Positions 37,102 through 46,553 of a stretch of 64,000 nt of DNA are shown one piece after another (position 1 is the first letter of the stretch; each line of letters opens with the position of its first letter). The translations under genes were made by a program, and so were the position numbers. The notes below the pieces were generated by a model. That model was given only the letters and a program-made list of their open reading frames with translations. It was not told the origin of the DNA and ran no database searches. Source of the DNA: Candidatus Argoarchaeum ethanivorans (GTDB lineage: Archaea; Halobacteriota; Methanosarcinia; Methanosarcinales; EX4572-44); contig RPGO01000005.1 in assembly GCA_004193545.1 (NCBI GenBank), positions 1 through 64,000 on the forward strand. Reading direction: 5' to 3'.

Positions 37102-39024
37102 ATGAGTCAAACTCGAACAAGCAAAGAAAATACAGTAGTAGAAGAGGGAAGGTATTGGGATCCTCATGCTGTTAAAGGAAACATTGAAAAGGGAAAAACA
37201 TGGGAACGTATGTCGATACGTGATGACTGTGGAAATATGTTTAAAAGTAAGTTTGGTGATATAGACTTTACAAGCAAGAATACAGAGTACTACAGATTCA
37301 ATGGTGTAATGCAAAGCAAGAGAAAATCAGAAGCATGGGAAATTGCCAAACGAATCACCAGAGAGAGAGGTATACCAAACTACAATCCAGACCTTCACCT
37401 GCACGGCGTGCAGATGGGACAGAGAATGCTTCAGACCTACAAGATAACAGGTCTTGAGCGCGAGTGGGCTGGTGCTGAAGACACGCCAGCACATCCAGGA
37501 TGGGTGCCAGGTACCGGTATCTATGGTATCGAGATGGATGATGTCAACTATGAAAACAATATGGCTATGCAACAGTCACGTGATGACATCTCCCGAACAT
37601 CGATTAACGGAATGAATATTCCTCACGAGACTATAGAGAGGCGTTTTGGTAAGGAAGTAACACCAGAGACCATCAACACCTATATGGAAATGCTCAACCA
37701 CAACCTTGGAGCAGGTGCTCTTATCCAGGAACATGTGACAGAGACAAACCCAGAACTGGTCAAAGACTGCTATGCCATCATGTTTACAGGTGATGACGAG
37801 GTGGCAGATTCCATTGACCCGTGCTTTATTACCAACATAGACACACACTTTCCCGAGTACCAGGCTGTTCAGCTAAAAGACCAAATCAAAGACAAGATAT
37901 ACCAGGTCTGCCGCATACCAACGATGGCACTGCGCACATCAGATGGCGGTCTGGCAAGAGCATGGGTAGGACAGCAGGCAAGCCTTGCCTTTGTTGGCGC
38001 CTATGATATTCCAGCAGGTGATGCAGTTACCAGTGACTTCGTGTTTACAATCAAACACGGCGATGTGGTATTCACCGGAACAGCACTGCCATACCGACGT
38101 GCACAGCGTGTAAACTCGATTGGCGGCGTGCCTTACGGCTATTACGCAGACATCTGCCAGTCAAGCAGAACTCCTGAAGCTATAAAGGGATTAGACGGCG
38201 GAATTGATCCTGTTAAAGTAACGGTTGAAGCTCTCACACCAGGATGCGTTCTGACAGACCAGGGTTGGCTTCATAACTACTTAGCAGGCGGTTCGTCAAG
38301 CTGGGCAAGCTATGTTATGTCAGTCTACACCGATGAAGTACTTGAAGATCCATCGTACTATGGTGCTGACTGGGGAATGCATCACTACAAGTGCGGTGTC
38401 GGAGAAGTGCCAAACACACTTAAAAACGGCATGCAGATAGCAGAGGTAGTTGGACAACACTTCCTTGCAAGCTATGACCTGTATCCGGCAATGTGTGAAA
38501 CACACTTTGGTGGAAGCCAGAGATTCCTTCTCCAGTGTGCTGCTATTGGTGCAGCAACAGGTGCTCTTACAGGAGACACTGACCTTGGACAGACCATGTG
38601 GATGTACAACACCCACATAGAGAAAGAACACTGCATGAGACTTGGTTTCTATGGGCATGATATGCAGGATCAGATGGGATGCGGACACAATGCTTCATAC
38701 CGTTCAGATCAGGGTAGCCCATATGAGCTTCGAAACATGAACTTCCCTGACCAGGCAATGCATGTAGGACACGTAGGCGGATATGTCGGTATCTGTGGAG
38801 GATCAGCACACGCAAGAGGTGCAGCATACTCTACTAACCCGGTAATCAAATTGGCCTTTGCAGACCATGAACATATCCAGTTCGACTGGAGATACCCACG
38901 CAGAGAGTATGGACGTGGTGCACTGCACGACTTCATGCCAGCCGGAGAGAGAACTGTAGTCTGCCCAGCGTATGCTGGCGGAATCACTGCAAATATCCCA
39001 CCAATGTATGAGAAGAAGCGTTAA
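37102..39024 (+). CDS. acrA: Alkyl-/methyl-coenzyme M reductase alpha subunit, divergent
   Basis: 640 residues from ATG 37102, against roughly 550-570 in methanogens. Against the Methanothermobacter enzyme, the following match with equal spacing: Gln209 (axial Ni ligand region, LIQEH), His319 and Arg333 (methylated His and Arg, TIKHG and YRRAQ), Gln473 (GGSQR), Gly518 (thioglycine, FYGHD) and Asp523. Where the canonical enzyme has S-methylcysteine two residues after that Asp, this one has Met525, with a Cys two further on. The Tyr after thioglycine is His519. About 62 residues are added before Gln209 and about 11 between Arg333 and Gln473. These changes point to a non-methane alkane substrate. 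Met525 and His519 are seen directly; substrate identity is inferred. Confidence 0.92.
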   Translation: MSQTRTSKENTVVEEGRYWDPHAVKGNIEKGKTWERMSIRDDCGNMFKSKFGDIDFTSKNTEYYRFNGVMQSKRKSEAWEIAKRITRERGIPNYNPDLHLHGVQMGQRMLQTYKITGLEREWAGAEDTPAHPGWVPGTGIYGIEMDDVNYENNMAMQQSRDDISRTSINGMNIPHETIERRFGKEVTPETINTYMEMLNHNLGAGALIQEHVTETNPELVKDCYAIMFTGDDEVADSIDPCFITNIDTHFPEYQAVQLKDQIKDKIYQVCRIPTMALRTSDGGLARAWVGQQASLAFVGAYDIPAGDAVTSDFVFTIKHGDVVFTGTALPYRRAQRVNSIGGVPYGYYADICQSSRTPEAIKGLDGGIDPVKVTVEALTPGCVLTDQGWLHNYLAGGSSSWASYVMSVYTDEVLEDPSYYGADWGMHHYKCGVGEVPNTLKNGMQIAEVVGQHFLASYDLYPAMCETHFGGSQRFLLQCAAIGAATGALTGDTDLGQTMWMYNTHIEKEHCMRLGFYGHDMQDQMGCGHNASYRSDQGSPYELRNMNFPDQAMHVGHVGGYVGICGGSAHARGAAYSTNPVIKLAFADHEHIQFDWRYPRREYGRGALHDFMPAGERTVVCPAYAGGITANIPPMYEKKR

Positions 39025-39044
39025 GCTTCTTCCTCTTTTTTTTA
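39012..39044 (+). terminator. Hairpin plus T-run after acrA
   Basis: GAAGAAGC (39012-39019) pairs with GCTTCTTC (39025-39032) over the stop codon, followed by CTCTTTTTTTTA. This is a good terminator for the reductase operon. Confidence 0.75.
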
Positions 39045-39097
39045 TTTGATTATTCTTAAGAGCTTTTGCTTTGGTCTGGACAAGCTATAGAACGAGC

Positions 39098-39124
39098 TTT
39101 TTAAACGTATAGGGAATTATATAA
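39098..39124 (+). repeat. Partial interspersed repeat copy
   Basis: TTTTTAAACGTATAGGGAAT followed by TATA matches the left part of the repeats at 775 and 4661. The rest is replaced by the nucleotidyltransferase remnant. Confidence 0.6.
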
Positions 39125-39137
39125 TGTTTCATATCTT

Positions 39138-39344
39138 AGGACAAAATTCAGTGACAAAATAAAAAGAATCCTTAAAAAGCATGAAGTTGAATTTTATCCG
39201 GGTGCTGGGATGGATTTGATAACATTTGTTGAACTTGAAGAATATCTGTCAGATTTATTGGGAGTAAAGGTTGATCTGGTAATGAAATCTGCTCTTAAGC
39301 CACGGATAGGAAAACACATATTGAAAGAGGCTGTCTATATATGA
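39138..39344 (+). pseudogene. MntA-like nucleotidyltransferase antitoxin, internal deletion
   Basis: [20 protein letters not shown] joins directly to [20 protein letters not shown] and [20 protein letters not shown]. Full MntA proteins carry the catalytic GS...DxD core between these two parts, and it is absent here. No start codon is visible in frame. Its stop overlaps the next ATG (ATGA), the usual layout with HepT. Confidence 0.7.
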
Positions 39345-39427
39345 AAATTGCGTGGGATACAATTAAAAAGAGGATTCCAGAAATTAAGCCATTGTTTGAG
39401 AATATGCTAAAGGACTTGGAACGGTGA
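39341..39427 (+). pseudogene. HepT-like HEPN toxin, only the C-terminal end remains
   Basis: 28 residues, [20 protein letters not shown]..., corresponding to the last part of HepT proteins (family length about 110). The RNase motif region is missing. Together with the preceding gene it is a doubly deleted MNT/HEPN toxin-antitoxin pair. Confidence 0.6.
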
Positions 39428-39463
39428 TTAACGGTTGAGTTTTCTATGTGGAGTTGAAGAGCT

Positions 39464-40729
39464 GTGCGAATAATCTGTGGATATAATGTAAATCTTGACT
39501 CTGTGTATACCATAAGAGGCGATGAAATAGTCAGGTGCCTGAGTAACCACAACATTATAGAAAAAGTGCTAAAACACCCTGCATCATCGTCTGAAGGCAT
39601 ATACAGCATAGAAGATTTTTTTCGTGGGCTTCTATTAAATATGAAAAGTGGAAGCGGTGCAGAATGGTTGATCTTCAATCACGAGGTTGTTAAATCTTTA
39701 AAAGAGTGCTTTGGAGAAAAATCAGATATTATCATTGGCGGCAATGCTGGAAATATAACTAACGTGTTATCAGAACTTGGTGCAAGCCTTGTACTGCCTA
39801 ACATTGCAAGACACTCAAAGGTGCAGACGGAGTTATTTCATAGGGAAAACATCAAAACAAGAGTCCAGAACTCTGAAAACGAGGAATCTATCCATTTTGT
39901 CTTCAATTTCAACAAGGGTACGCACGTGCAGGTAGGCGATCTGGATTTTATTGTACCGCATGATGACCGTTTCATTGCAACTTACGATCCGGCAAACATC
40001 GCACTCGAAGTTGATCCTTTTTTTGAAGAGTACCTGCTGCAATTTGCTGACAGTTTTGATGGTGCAATCTTTGCAGGGTTTCACTTACTACTGAAAGAGT
40101 ATTCCGATGGCAGCACATACAAAGATAAACTAAACAGATTCATACGACAGACTGCAAGCTTGAAGAAGCAGAATCCTAACATGTTTATCCATGTCGAACT
40201 TGGCTATTTTCAGAGCGATACTGTTGAATCCTATCTACTAAAAAACCTCTCCCACGTTGACAGTCTTGGATTGAATGAAGTGGAACTATCGCGGTGCAGC
40301 CTGATAAAAGATAACAAAAAGCTGATTGCAGGAATAAATAATCTGCAAATTGGAGACATAACCATGGCTTCTTTGCAGATATTGCAGGCTGCTGATTTGA
40401 ATCGTGTCTGTATTCACACCGGTGAGTTTGTAGTAAGTGTGTTCAAAAAAGGGTTCATCAAGCCAGCGGATGAGATTAAGGCTCTCAGGTTTGCGGTCAG
40501 GACTGCAGCATCTTATGCAGCAACAGGCAAGCATGGAAACTGGGAATATATCGAGCAAACCACGAAAAATATACCTTTGAGGAGCAGTAAAACCACATCC
40601 CTAAAAAACTATTACGTTTGTATGGTTCCAGTCATGCGCTGCGAAAAACCGGTGACCACCGTGGGACTTGGCGACACTTTTACTGCAGCAGCATTCTTAA
40701 GAGAACTTGAACTGGCAAAACAAGCTTAG
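39464..40729 (+). CDS. pfkC: ADP-dependent phosphofructokinase/glucokinase
   Basis: 421 residues. It phosphorylates fructose 6-phosphate or glucose using ADP, as in modified archaeal glycolysis. It has the ribokinase-like fold, with IIIGGNAGNITNVLSELGAS near residues 87-106, GLNEVELS near 270, and the catalytic GLGDTFTAAAF near 404-414. The start is GTG 39464, the only one giving the expected RIICGYNVNLDSVY. No partner gene is adjacent. Substrate preference cannot be read from the sequence. Confidence 0.88.
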   Translation: MRIICGYNVNLDSVYTIRGDEIVRCLSNHNIIEKVLKHPASSSEGIYSIEDFFRGLLLNMKSGSGAEWLIFNHEVVKSLKECFGEKSDIIIGGNAGNITNVLSELGASLVLPNIARHSKVQTELFHRENIKTRVQNSENEESIHFVFNFNKGTHVQVGDLDFIVPHDDRFIATYDPANIALEVDPFFEEYLLQFADSFDGAIFAGFHLLLKEYSDGSTYKDKLNRFIRQTASLKKQNPNMFIHVELGYFQSDTVESYLLKNLSHVDSLGLNEVELSRCSLIKDNKKLIAGINNLQIGDITMASLQILQAADLNRVCIHTGEFVVSVFKKGFIKPADEIKALRFAVRTAASYAATGKHGNWEYIEQTTKNIPLRSSKTTSLKNYYVCMVPVMRCEKPVTTVGLGDTFTAAAFLRELELAKQA

Positions 40730-40905
40730 GGATCGTACATAAATCAAGTTTTTCATACTGCCCACAAACAGCAAAGATTGTCCCAACCGGAAAACAAATA
40801 TTATCATCCGGAGTGATACCAAACGTCCCCAGTCTCGTTTGACTAAACATAAACCAAACTCAACTGAGGACACTCCTGATAAACCACAACTGTCAAAGTT
40901 AGGTA

Positions 40906-41229
40906 ATAGGTTATGGTTTTGGCGATGACCATATTAATGATATAATAGCTGAAGCTGTGAGAGTCCATGGACTAAAGATATTTGTTATTTCGCCATCCTC
41001 ACCAGATAAATTTTATAAATCAATCAAAGAAAAGAACGTTGATAAAGATATTTTACATGGAATTTCCAGTTACTTTCAAGGTAAATTAACAGATATTTTT
41101 CCAGAAAATTTATCTATCAAGACGCAAGCAAGTAGAAATATTTTCAACACTTTTTTGAGTAGCATAAACGGTTGGATTTTTAAGGCCCCTGCGCCTGAAT
41201 TGTGTTATAGAAAGTGGACAAACTGTTAG
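40906..41229 (+). pseudogene. C-terminal fragment of a SIR2-like protein
   Basis: GYGFGDDHINDIIAEAVRVH, then LKIFVISPSSP and GISSYFQGKLTDIFP, fit the end of SIR2-domain defence proteins (GYSFGDDHIN-type motif). The N-terminal NAD-binding part is absent and no start codon supports a full gene. Upstream 40730-40905 holds no recognisable remainder. It ends at the first structured cassette repeat. Confidence 0.6.
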
Positions 41230-41324
41230 AATCACGAAAACCATGAGCATCAGCATCAAGATGCCCCGGACAGAGCGAAGCGACGTCTGGGGTCGGTGAC
41301 TGAAGACATAGATTACTCATGCTC
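41191..41324 (+). repeat. Structured direct repeat, copy 1
   Basis: It contains GATGCCCCGGAC...GTCTGGGGTC. The inner stem CCCCGGAC/GTCTGGGG is enclosed by an outer GAGCAT/ATGCTC pair (41245-41250 and 41319-41324). Related copies in the same direction lie at 42322-42447 and 43482-43588. Confidence 0.65.
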
Positions 41325-41486
41325 CCAGAAGACGACGGAAAGCGGAAAAACCTCTTCAATTCAAAGTCAATAATCAAGCGCACAGGGGTTTCAAGTGTGG
41401 ATTAATATTGATGATCCACAGTCAAAAATTTTATAGACTACACAACACCACAAAATTTAATAACATGATATCAAATTTGATAGAAT

Positions 41487-41693
41487 ATGGACGTTATACA
41501 AGATGGAAAAAATACTGCAATGAGGATTGAGGAGAAATTAGAAAGAAATATAAAATCTGAAGAAGAATTTAATAAAAAAATATTAAAACAAAACAAATTC
41601 ATTTCATTCTTTACTGTTTTAATTTTTTTACTTACTTTATTTTTAGTAATTTTAACAATTAAATTTGCGTCTGGAGAATACAATAGATGGTAG
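41487..41693 (+). CDS. Small membrane protein
   Basis: 68 residues: a charged N-terminal half rich in Glu and Lys, then a hydrophobic span (FFTVLIFLLTLFLVILTI, about residues 42-59). No family is known to me. It overlaps the next gene by seven bases. Confidence 0.55.
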   Translation: MDVIQDGKNTAMRIEEKLERNIKSEEEFNKKILKQNKFISFFTVLIFLLTLFLVILTIKFASGEYNRW

Positions 41694-42079
41694 ATGTTCT
41701 TACAATAGTTGTATCAATTATTGGGTTTATTCCACTTTACATAGACCTAATCCTGAGACTCCTCAAAGAGCGCAAGATTGAGTTCATCGTAGAGAGGTTC
41801 TATGAGCCCACCAAAAAACCTGTAGATAGCAATTGGGGAATAAGGATTCTCCACCCTAATAGACCTATCGAAAAGTGTATCGTTCTATATAATAACATTC
41901 CACTTCCATGGTGGGATGATGACGAGCTTTATTACGAAAGAAGATTTGTTGCAATGGGTGGTGGAAATGTACGGGTTCCAAAAGCAATTCAAAAGGAAGG
42001 TGTAAAGATTAGAATTCAGAATGGTAAAAAAACACTGAAGAAAGTTAAATTTGAGGATCTACATAATGCGAAGCCATAG
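41687..42079 (+). CDS. Hypothetical membrane-anchored protein
   Basis: 130 residues. An N-terminal membrane segment (VLTIVVSIIGFIPLYIDLIL, residues 4-23) precedes a soluble domain with IEKCIVLYNNIPLPWWDDDE. The function is unknown. Together with the overlapping upstream gene it forms a two-gene cassette lying between two copies of the structured repeat. Confidence 0.6.
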   Translation: MVDVLTIVVSIIGFIPLYIDLILRLLKERKIEFIVERFYEPTKKPVDSNWGIRILHPNRPIEKCIVLYNNIPLPWWDDDELYYERRFVAMGGGNVRVPKAIQKEGVKIRIQNGKKTLKKVKFEDLHNAKP

Positions 42080-42321
42080 GAGTTAAATAGGATTCTAAAT
42101 AAAAGTTCAGTACAATATCCTCTGAGAGCATGATTGCATTAGAAAATCCAACCATTTTTGGTCTTGAGGCATCTGCACAATTTTCAACTAAAATAAAAGA
42201 GGTGGAATAATCCATCTCTTTCTAATTCGGTCATTTTTCCGAGAGAGCGAAGCATCAGTGCCTATGCTCTCCGATTTAGCAACCTGTTGGATTATATTCG
42301 ACCAAATCTTTGCACTGTCCT

Positions 42322-42447
42322 GCGCCGCAAAAAAGAGGAAATCCATGCCATCCAACTGAATCCTGAACCATCGAGCATCGTCTTGATGCCCCGGACTTTG
42401 CGTAGCGACGTCCGAGGTCATTGACTGTGGAATGGGATTCATGCTCG
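42322..42447 (+). repeat. Structured direct repeat, copy 2
   Basis: GATGCCCCGGACTTTGCG and GTCCGAGG form the inner stem. Outer CGAGCAT (42372-42378) and ATGCTCG (42441-42447) are perfectly inverted. Changes relative to copy 1 mostly preserve pairing. Confidence 0.65.
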
Positions 42448-42520
42448 GGAAAATGGATTTAAATATGAATACTTCCATTAGGATAAAAAAGTTTAGGCAC
42501 AATCTGTAATGCTAATTAGA

Positions 42521-43438
42521 TTAAGTTAGCTCCCACCAAGTTTTTCTGAAAAAAGCCTCCCATTTCAAAATAGCCTCTATGGTGAAATCTAGGCAAAACT
42601 TTGTGTTCTTCCTTAATTCCTCTGATTCCATAGCAATCCAAGATTGTTTCGCATCTTTAATATTGTTTTCAATTTCTGGGACGATTTTATCTTTATCAAA
42701 TGATGATAGTTCCGTGATTGGATTTAAGCAGTTTGAAAATATTTCGCGATATTTTTGATATTTTTTATAATCCAACCTTAACTTCAAAACTTCAATTTCG
42801 TCAATTAATAAATTTAGTAATTTATGTTCGATTCCACTCTTTGCCAATACTAATCCACTTCCATAAAGTCTACCTTGTTCTTGTAATTTTGCAAATTCAA
42901 ATGCAGAAGCACTTAATATTAATGATTGTGCATATTTTTCTAAATTATAATTTTCTTCAGCTTCATAAATAAAAGATTTTAGCGTATCATCTTTAATTAA
43001 AAATGCAAGTGAGATTTCAGATACATTTAGTTTAAAGACATTTTTTACAATTTCGGCTAATACCGTTTCTATGAGTTCAGTATATCGGTCTAAATCACTA
43101 GAGCTAGGGATGATACCTTGATGCTGGACAAGGTTTCTTGCTGCTCTCATATTTTTAATTTCAGATTCGTGAATTAATTCATTAGGATCATATCCATTTT
43201 TTTGTAACATAGTTTTAAGATTATCTAATAAAGCATTAAAATTTCTTTCTTTTGATTGATTGCCTCCAAGATGTCCAATCGTAGCATTCATTATCATTTC
43301 TATTGTATTATCATAGTGAAGTAGCGCAATAGCTCGGTCAAATTCATTATCATAACTATAATGTTCAACTCCCTTATTGTAAAGACCCTTTGCATATACT
43401 AGCTGTCTAAGAATATGTGAAGTAATAGATTGGCTCAT
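42521..43438 (-). CDS. Unknown protein with a HEPN-like RNxxxH motif
   Basis: 305 residues, almost wholly helical. The first half contains NTIEMIMNATIGHLGGNQSK and MRAARNLVQHQGIIPSSSDL. RNLVQH matches the Rx4H signature of HEPN ribonucleases found in toxins and defence proteins. The second half has no motif I know. It stands alone on the minus strand between copies 2 and 3 of the structured repeat. The low-GC composition differs from the neighbouring EF-2 gene, which suggests transfer. A non-enzymatic function remains possible. Confidence 0.6.
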   Translation of the reverse strand: MSQSITSHILRQLVYAKGLYNKGVEHYSYDNEFDRAIALLHYDNTIEMIMNATIGHLGGNQSKERNFNALLDNLKTMLQKNGYDPNELIHESEIKNMRAARNLVQHQGIIPSSSDLDRYTELIETVLAEIVKNVFKLNVSEISLAFLIKDDTLKSFIYEAEENYNLEKYAQSLILSASAFEFAKLQEQGRLYGSGLVLAKSGIEHKLLNLLIDEIEVLKLRLDYKKYQKYREIFSNCLNPITELSSFDKDKIVPEIENNIKDAKQSWIAMESEELRKNTKFCLDFTIEAILKWEAFFRKTWWELT

Positions 43439-43481
43439 ATAAACAAAGATTTCATCGTTATTATTAAAGCTATTGAATTGT

Positions 43482-43588
43482 GCGCCTGAATTGAATAAAT
43501 GAGATTAAGCAAAAATAAAGTTGATAAAAGCCCGAGCATTGCTTCGATGCCCCAGATTTTGCGAAGCAATCCGAGGTATGTGACTTCG
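43482..43588 (+). repeat. Structured direct repeat, copy 3
   Basis: GCGCCTGAATTG begins it as in copy 1. GATGCCCCAGATTTTGCG replaces the core, and ATTGCTTCG is perfectly inverted as CGAAGCAAT. It is the most diverged copy. Confidence 0.55.
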
Positions 43589-43686
43589 TTTCATTTTTTA
43601 GCACCCCAGTTTTGTGTATATTTATCTTACAAAGCTGAAGTACTGGCCATATGGCTCTATTTTATTCTGGGGTGGAGAGATTGGAG

Positions 43687-43738
43687 CTGCACAGAAAATA
43701 ACCGGTAGCTCTTGATTCTCGATTGCGTAGCAATCGAG
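43687..43738 (-). repeat. A-type palindrome with truncated B at 23-base spacing
   Basis: CTGCACAG (43687-43694), a 23-base spacer containing ACCGGTAGCTCTTGA, then CTCGATTGC...GCAATCGAG (43718-43738). It is the reversed orientation of the unit at 850-915 and lies just beyond the end of the EF-2 gene. Confidence 0.75.
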
Positions 43739-43767
43739 TGCGTCAGCAATCGAGAAATGAAGCTCGC

Positions 43768-45957
43768 TTATCGGCTCATAAAGTCACTTGATTTTGGCGG
43801 CTCAAGCTTGAGTCCTTTGCGCTGCCTGATTCCTTTCACAACCTCTTTTAGCATGTTTGCTGGAATCGGTTCAAAACCTGCAAACTCTGTGCTCCACATA
43901 GCTCTCCCTTCGGTTGCTGAGCGAAGGTCTCCTGCAAATCCAAACAGTTCTGCAACAGGTGCCTTTGCTTCGAGGATAATGGTATCTCCTTCTGTTTCCA
44001 TGTTTAGAATCATTCCGCGTCGACCCTGTATTTCTCTTGTGGCACCACCCATCTGTTCCTGCGGCACCTGGATGAATACTTTCTGGTAGGGTTCAAGGAG
44101 TGTTGGGTTTGCCATGAGTGTTGCTGCCTGTATTGCCTGGCGGGATGCTGGTATTACCTGTGCTGGTCCGCGGTGTACTGCGTCCTCGTGAAGCTTAACA
44201 TCAACAAGTTTTACTTTTACGCCCTGGCATGGCTCTCTTGAGAGTGGTCCTTCTTTCATAACTTCTTCAAAGCCTTCGAGAATAAGTTCCATCGTCTCTC
44301 TGAGGTATTGGACACCTTTTGTCATATCTATATACATATTTGATTCGAAGATGTGGGTTACACCTTTCGCTTCATCCTTGGTCATGCCTTCTTTGAGCAG
44401 AAGGTTTCTGCGGTCTATTTCTGACATTTTCATTGAGATACTGCCAGATTTTATAAGTTCAACAACTTCAGGTTTCATGGGCTCCACTTCCACGTAGAAC
44501 CTGTTGTGTCTATTGGGTGATTTTCCCTCTACTGGCCCTGCTGTTCCTTGTATGGTTTCCCTGTATACAACAAGGGGTGTTGATGTGATAATTTCTACGT
44601 TTTTGTCGCGTTCAATTCTGTGTCCCACCACTTCGAGGTGGAGTTCACCCATTCCTGCCATGAGGTGTTCGCCCGTTTCTTCGTTGATGCTTACTTTAAG
44701 GGTGGGGTCTTCTTTTGCCACCTGTCTTAACACTTCTACGAGTTTTGGCAAATCTTTCATGTGTTTTGCTTCCACTGACACAGTGACTACTGGTTCGCTG
44801 GCGTGTGTTATGCCTTCAAATGGCACCATATCCTGGAGGGTTGTTGCTGTTGTTCCGACGATTGCGTTTTTGAGCCCTGAGACTGCTACGATGTTTCCTG
44901 CAGGTATTTGCTCCACTTCTATTCGATCTGGACCCATGTATATGCCCACCTGTTGCAGGCGATCCTTTACAGCAGTTCCTGAGATGTATAGTTCGGCTCC
45001 ACGACGAAGTGTGCCGCTGAAGAGTCTTCCTGCTGAAATCTCTCCTGCGTGCGGGTCTGTCAATATTTTTGTTACCATCAGTGCAACATCGCCAGACGGA
45101 TCAACATTAATCATGGATTTGCCGATTTTGCTTTCAGGGTCTCCACGCCATATTACTTTTATTCTCTCTTTTTGAGCTTCCAGTGGGTTTGGCATGAACC
45201 TGATAATCATGTCGTTTACCACCTCGTGCAGTGGGCATTTCTGTGCAAGAGATTTCATGTCCTCGTTTTTGCAGTACTCGTATACCTCGTTGAATCCAAT
45301 TTTGGTCCTTGTCATAAATGGCACGCTTACTGCCCAGTTATACAGTGCCGAACCAAAGGCAACTGTGCCATTGGCTGCATCCATACGCCATTCCTTGTAT
45401 TTTTCCGGACGCATGCCTTTAATCAGCTTGTTAACGTGGTCTATGACTTTTCCAAGGCGAACCTGCATTTCCTGGGAATCGACCTTGAGCTCGTTTATGA
45501 GTCGGTCAACCTTGTTTATGAAGAGCACAGGTTTCACGTTCTCTCGAAGTGCCTGACGCAGCACGGTTTCAGTCTGCGGCATTGTGCCCTCGACTGCATC
45601 AACCACGACTAAAGCACCGTCAACCGCCCTCATGGCACGTGTAACATCTCCGCCAAAGTCAACATGTCCAGGTGTGTCTATAAGGTTGATGAGATATTCT
45701 TTTTCTTCAAAGGTGTGCACCATGGATACGTTAGCTGCATTAATTGTTATGCCCCTTTGTTGTTCTTCCTCATCATAATCCATGAATAATTGGGTTCCTG
45801 CAAGCTCCTTTGAGATCATGCCTGCACCAGCTAACAGATTGTCAGAGAGTGTTGTTTTGCCATGATCTATGTGCGCTACAATCCCAATGTTTCTGATAAA
45901 CTTTGGTTTGTCCATCAATGTCTGGACGCGCTCAACCATTTTCTTTCTTCGTCCCAT
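43768..45957 (-). CDS. fusA: Translation elongation factor EF-2
   Basis: 729 residues. This GTPase drives translocation on the ribosome. G-motifs: AHIDHGKTT near residue 28, [12 protein letters not shown], and NKVDRL. The C-terminal [20 protein letters not shown] carries the His that becomes diphthamide. GAGGA precedes ATG 45957. It is the last gene of the str operon, 35 bp after S7. Confidence 0.97.
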   Translation of the reverse strand: MGRRKKMVERVQTLMDKPKFIRNIGIVAHIDHGKTTLSDNLLAGAGMISKELAGTQLFMDYDEEEQQRGITINAANVSMVHTFEEKEYLINLIDTPGHVDFGGDVTRAMRAVDGALVVVDAVEGTMPQTETVLRQALRENVKPVLFINKVDRLINELKVDSQEMQVRLGKVIDHVNKLIKGMRPEKYKEWRMDAANGTVAFGSALYNWAVSVPFMTRTKIGFNEVYEYCKNEDMKSLAQKCPLHEVVNDMIIRFMPNPLEAQKERIKVIWRGDPESKIGKSMINVDPSGDVALMVTKILTDPHAGEISAGRLFSGTLRRGAELYISGTAVKDRLQQVGIYMGPDRIEVEQIPAGNIVAVSGLKNAIVGTTATTLQDMVPFEGITHASEPVVTVSVEAKHMKDLPKLVEVLRQVAKEDPTLKVSINEETGEHLMAGMGELHLEVVGHRIERDKNVEIITSTPLVVYRETIQGTAGPVEGKSPNRHNRFYVEVEPMKPEVVELIKSGSISMKMSEIDRRNLLLKEGMTKDEAKGVTHIFESNMYIDMTKGVQYLRETMELILEGFEEVMKEGPLSREPCQGVKVKLVDVKLHEDAVHRGPAQVIPASRQAIQAATLMANPTLLEPYQKVFIQVPQEQMGGATREIQGRRGMILNMETEGDTIILEAKAPVAELFGFAGDLRSATEGRAMWSTEFAGFEPIPANMLKEVVKGIRQRKGLKLEPPKSSDFMSR

Positions 45958-45992
45958 ATAAATTTCCTCTTAAAAATATAATCTATAATTGG

Positions 45993-46547
45993 TTATCTTG
46001 CTGCCTTTGCAACGCGCTCCAGACCATCCTTCTTACCAATGGAATAAGACTTCACATCATACCTTGCAGAAGCAATAATCTCATTTGCAAGTGCATTTGG
46101 CATGGAACGCTTTGACTTAAAAGCACTCTTTGAAGCGCCCTCGGTAATAAACCGCAATGCAAGATCAACACGTCGCTGCGGGGCAGAATCTACTGCCTTT
46201 GGAATCGATATGCCGCCGTATTTGAGACGAACAATCTCTTCTCTAGGGCCAACATTAGTAATAGCATCTACAAGAACCTGCATCGGGTTCTCCTTAGTCT
46301 TTCGATTGATAATTTCAAAACACTCTTTAACTATTTTATGTGATAGTATTTTCTTTCCATTGTTCTCTTCACGTCTCATAACACTGTTAATCAACCGTTC
46401 AACGATTGGCAGGTTTGACTTATTAAACTGCTGACGTGCGTGCCTGCCACCAGAATGAAGTGAAACCGTTGGAGTAGTGTTAATATACCTTGCCATCCCC
46501 CGGTCTTTTACTTCAACATCAGTATCCCATTGATCAAATAACTTCAT
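45993..46547 (-). CDS. rps7: 30S ribosomal protein S7
   Basis: 184 residues. It binds the 3' domain of 16S r[23 protein letters not shown], the central [20 protein letters not shown] and the C-terminal [18 protein letters not shown] are family hallmarks. It is six bases after S12 and co-transcribed with S12 and EF-2. Confidence 0.96.
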   Translation of the reverse strand: MKLFDQWDTDVEVKDRGMARYINTTPTVSLHSGGRHARQQFNKSNLPIVERLINSVMRREENNGKKILSHKIVKECFEIINRKTKENPMQVLVDAITNVGPREEIVRLKYGGISIPKAVDSAPQRRVDLALRFITEGASKSAFKSKRSMPNALANEIIASARYDVKSYSIGKKDGLERVAKAAR

Positions 46548-46553
46548 GTATAA

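Noticed and set aside
34821-39024. Ordinary methanogen mcrBDCGA operon
   Set aside because: No D or C genes are present, all subunits are long, and a usually modified Cys in the alpha subunit is Met.
44504-45175. 223-codon plus-strand frame
   Set aside because: It is antisense to EF-2, an unmistakable conserved gene. Composition reflects codon bias of the opposite strand.
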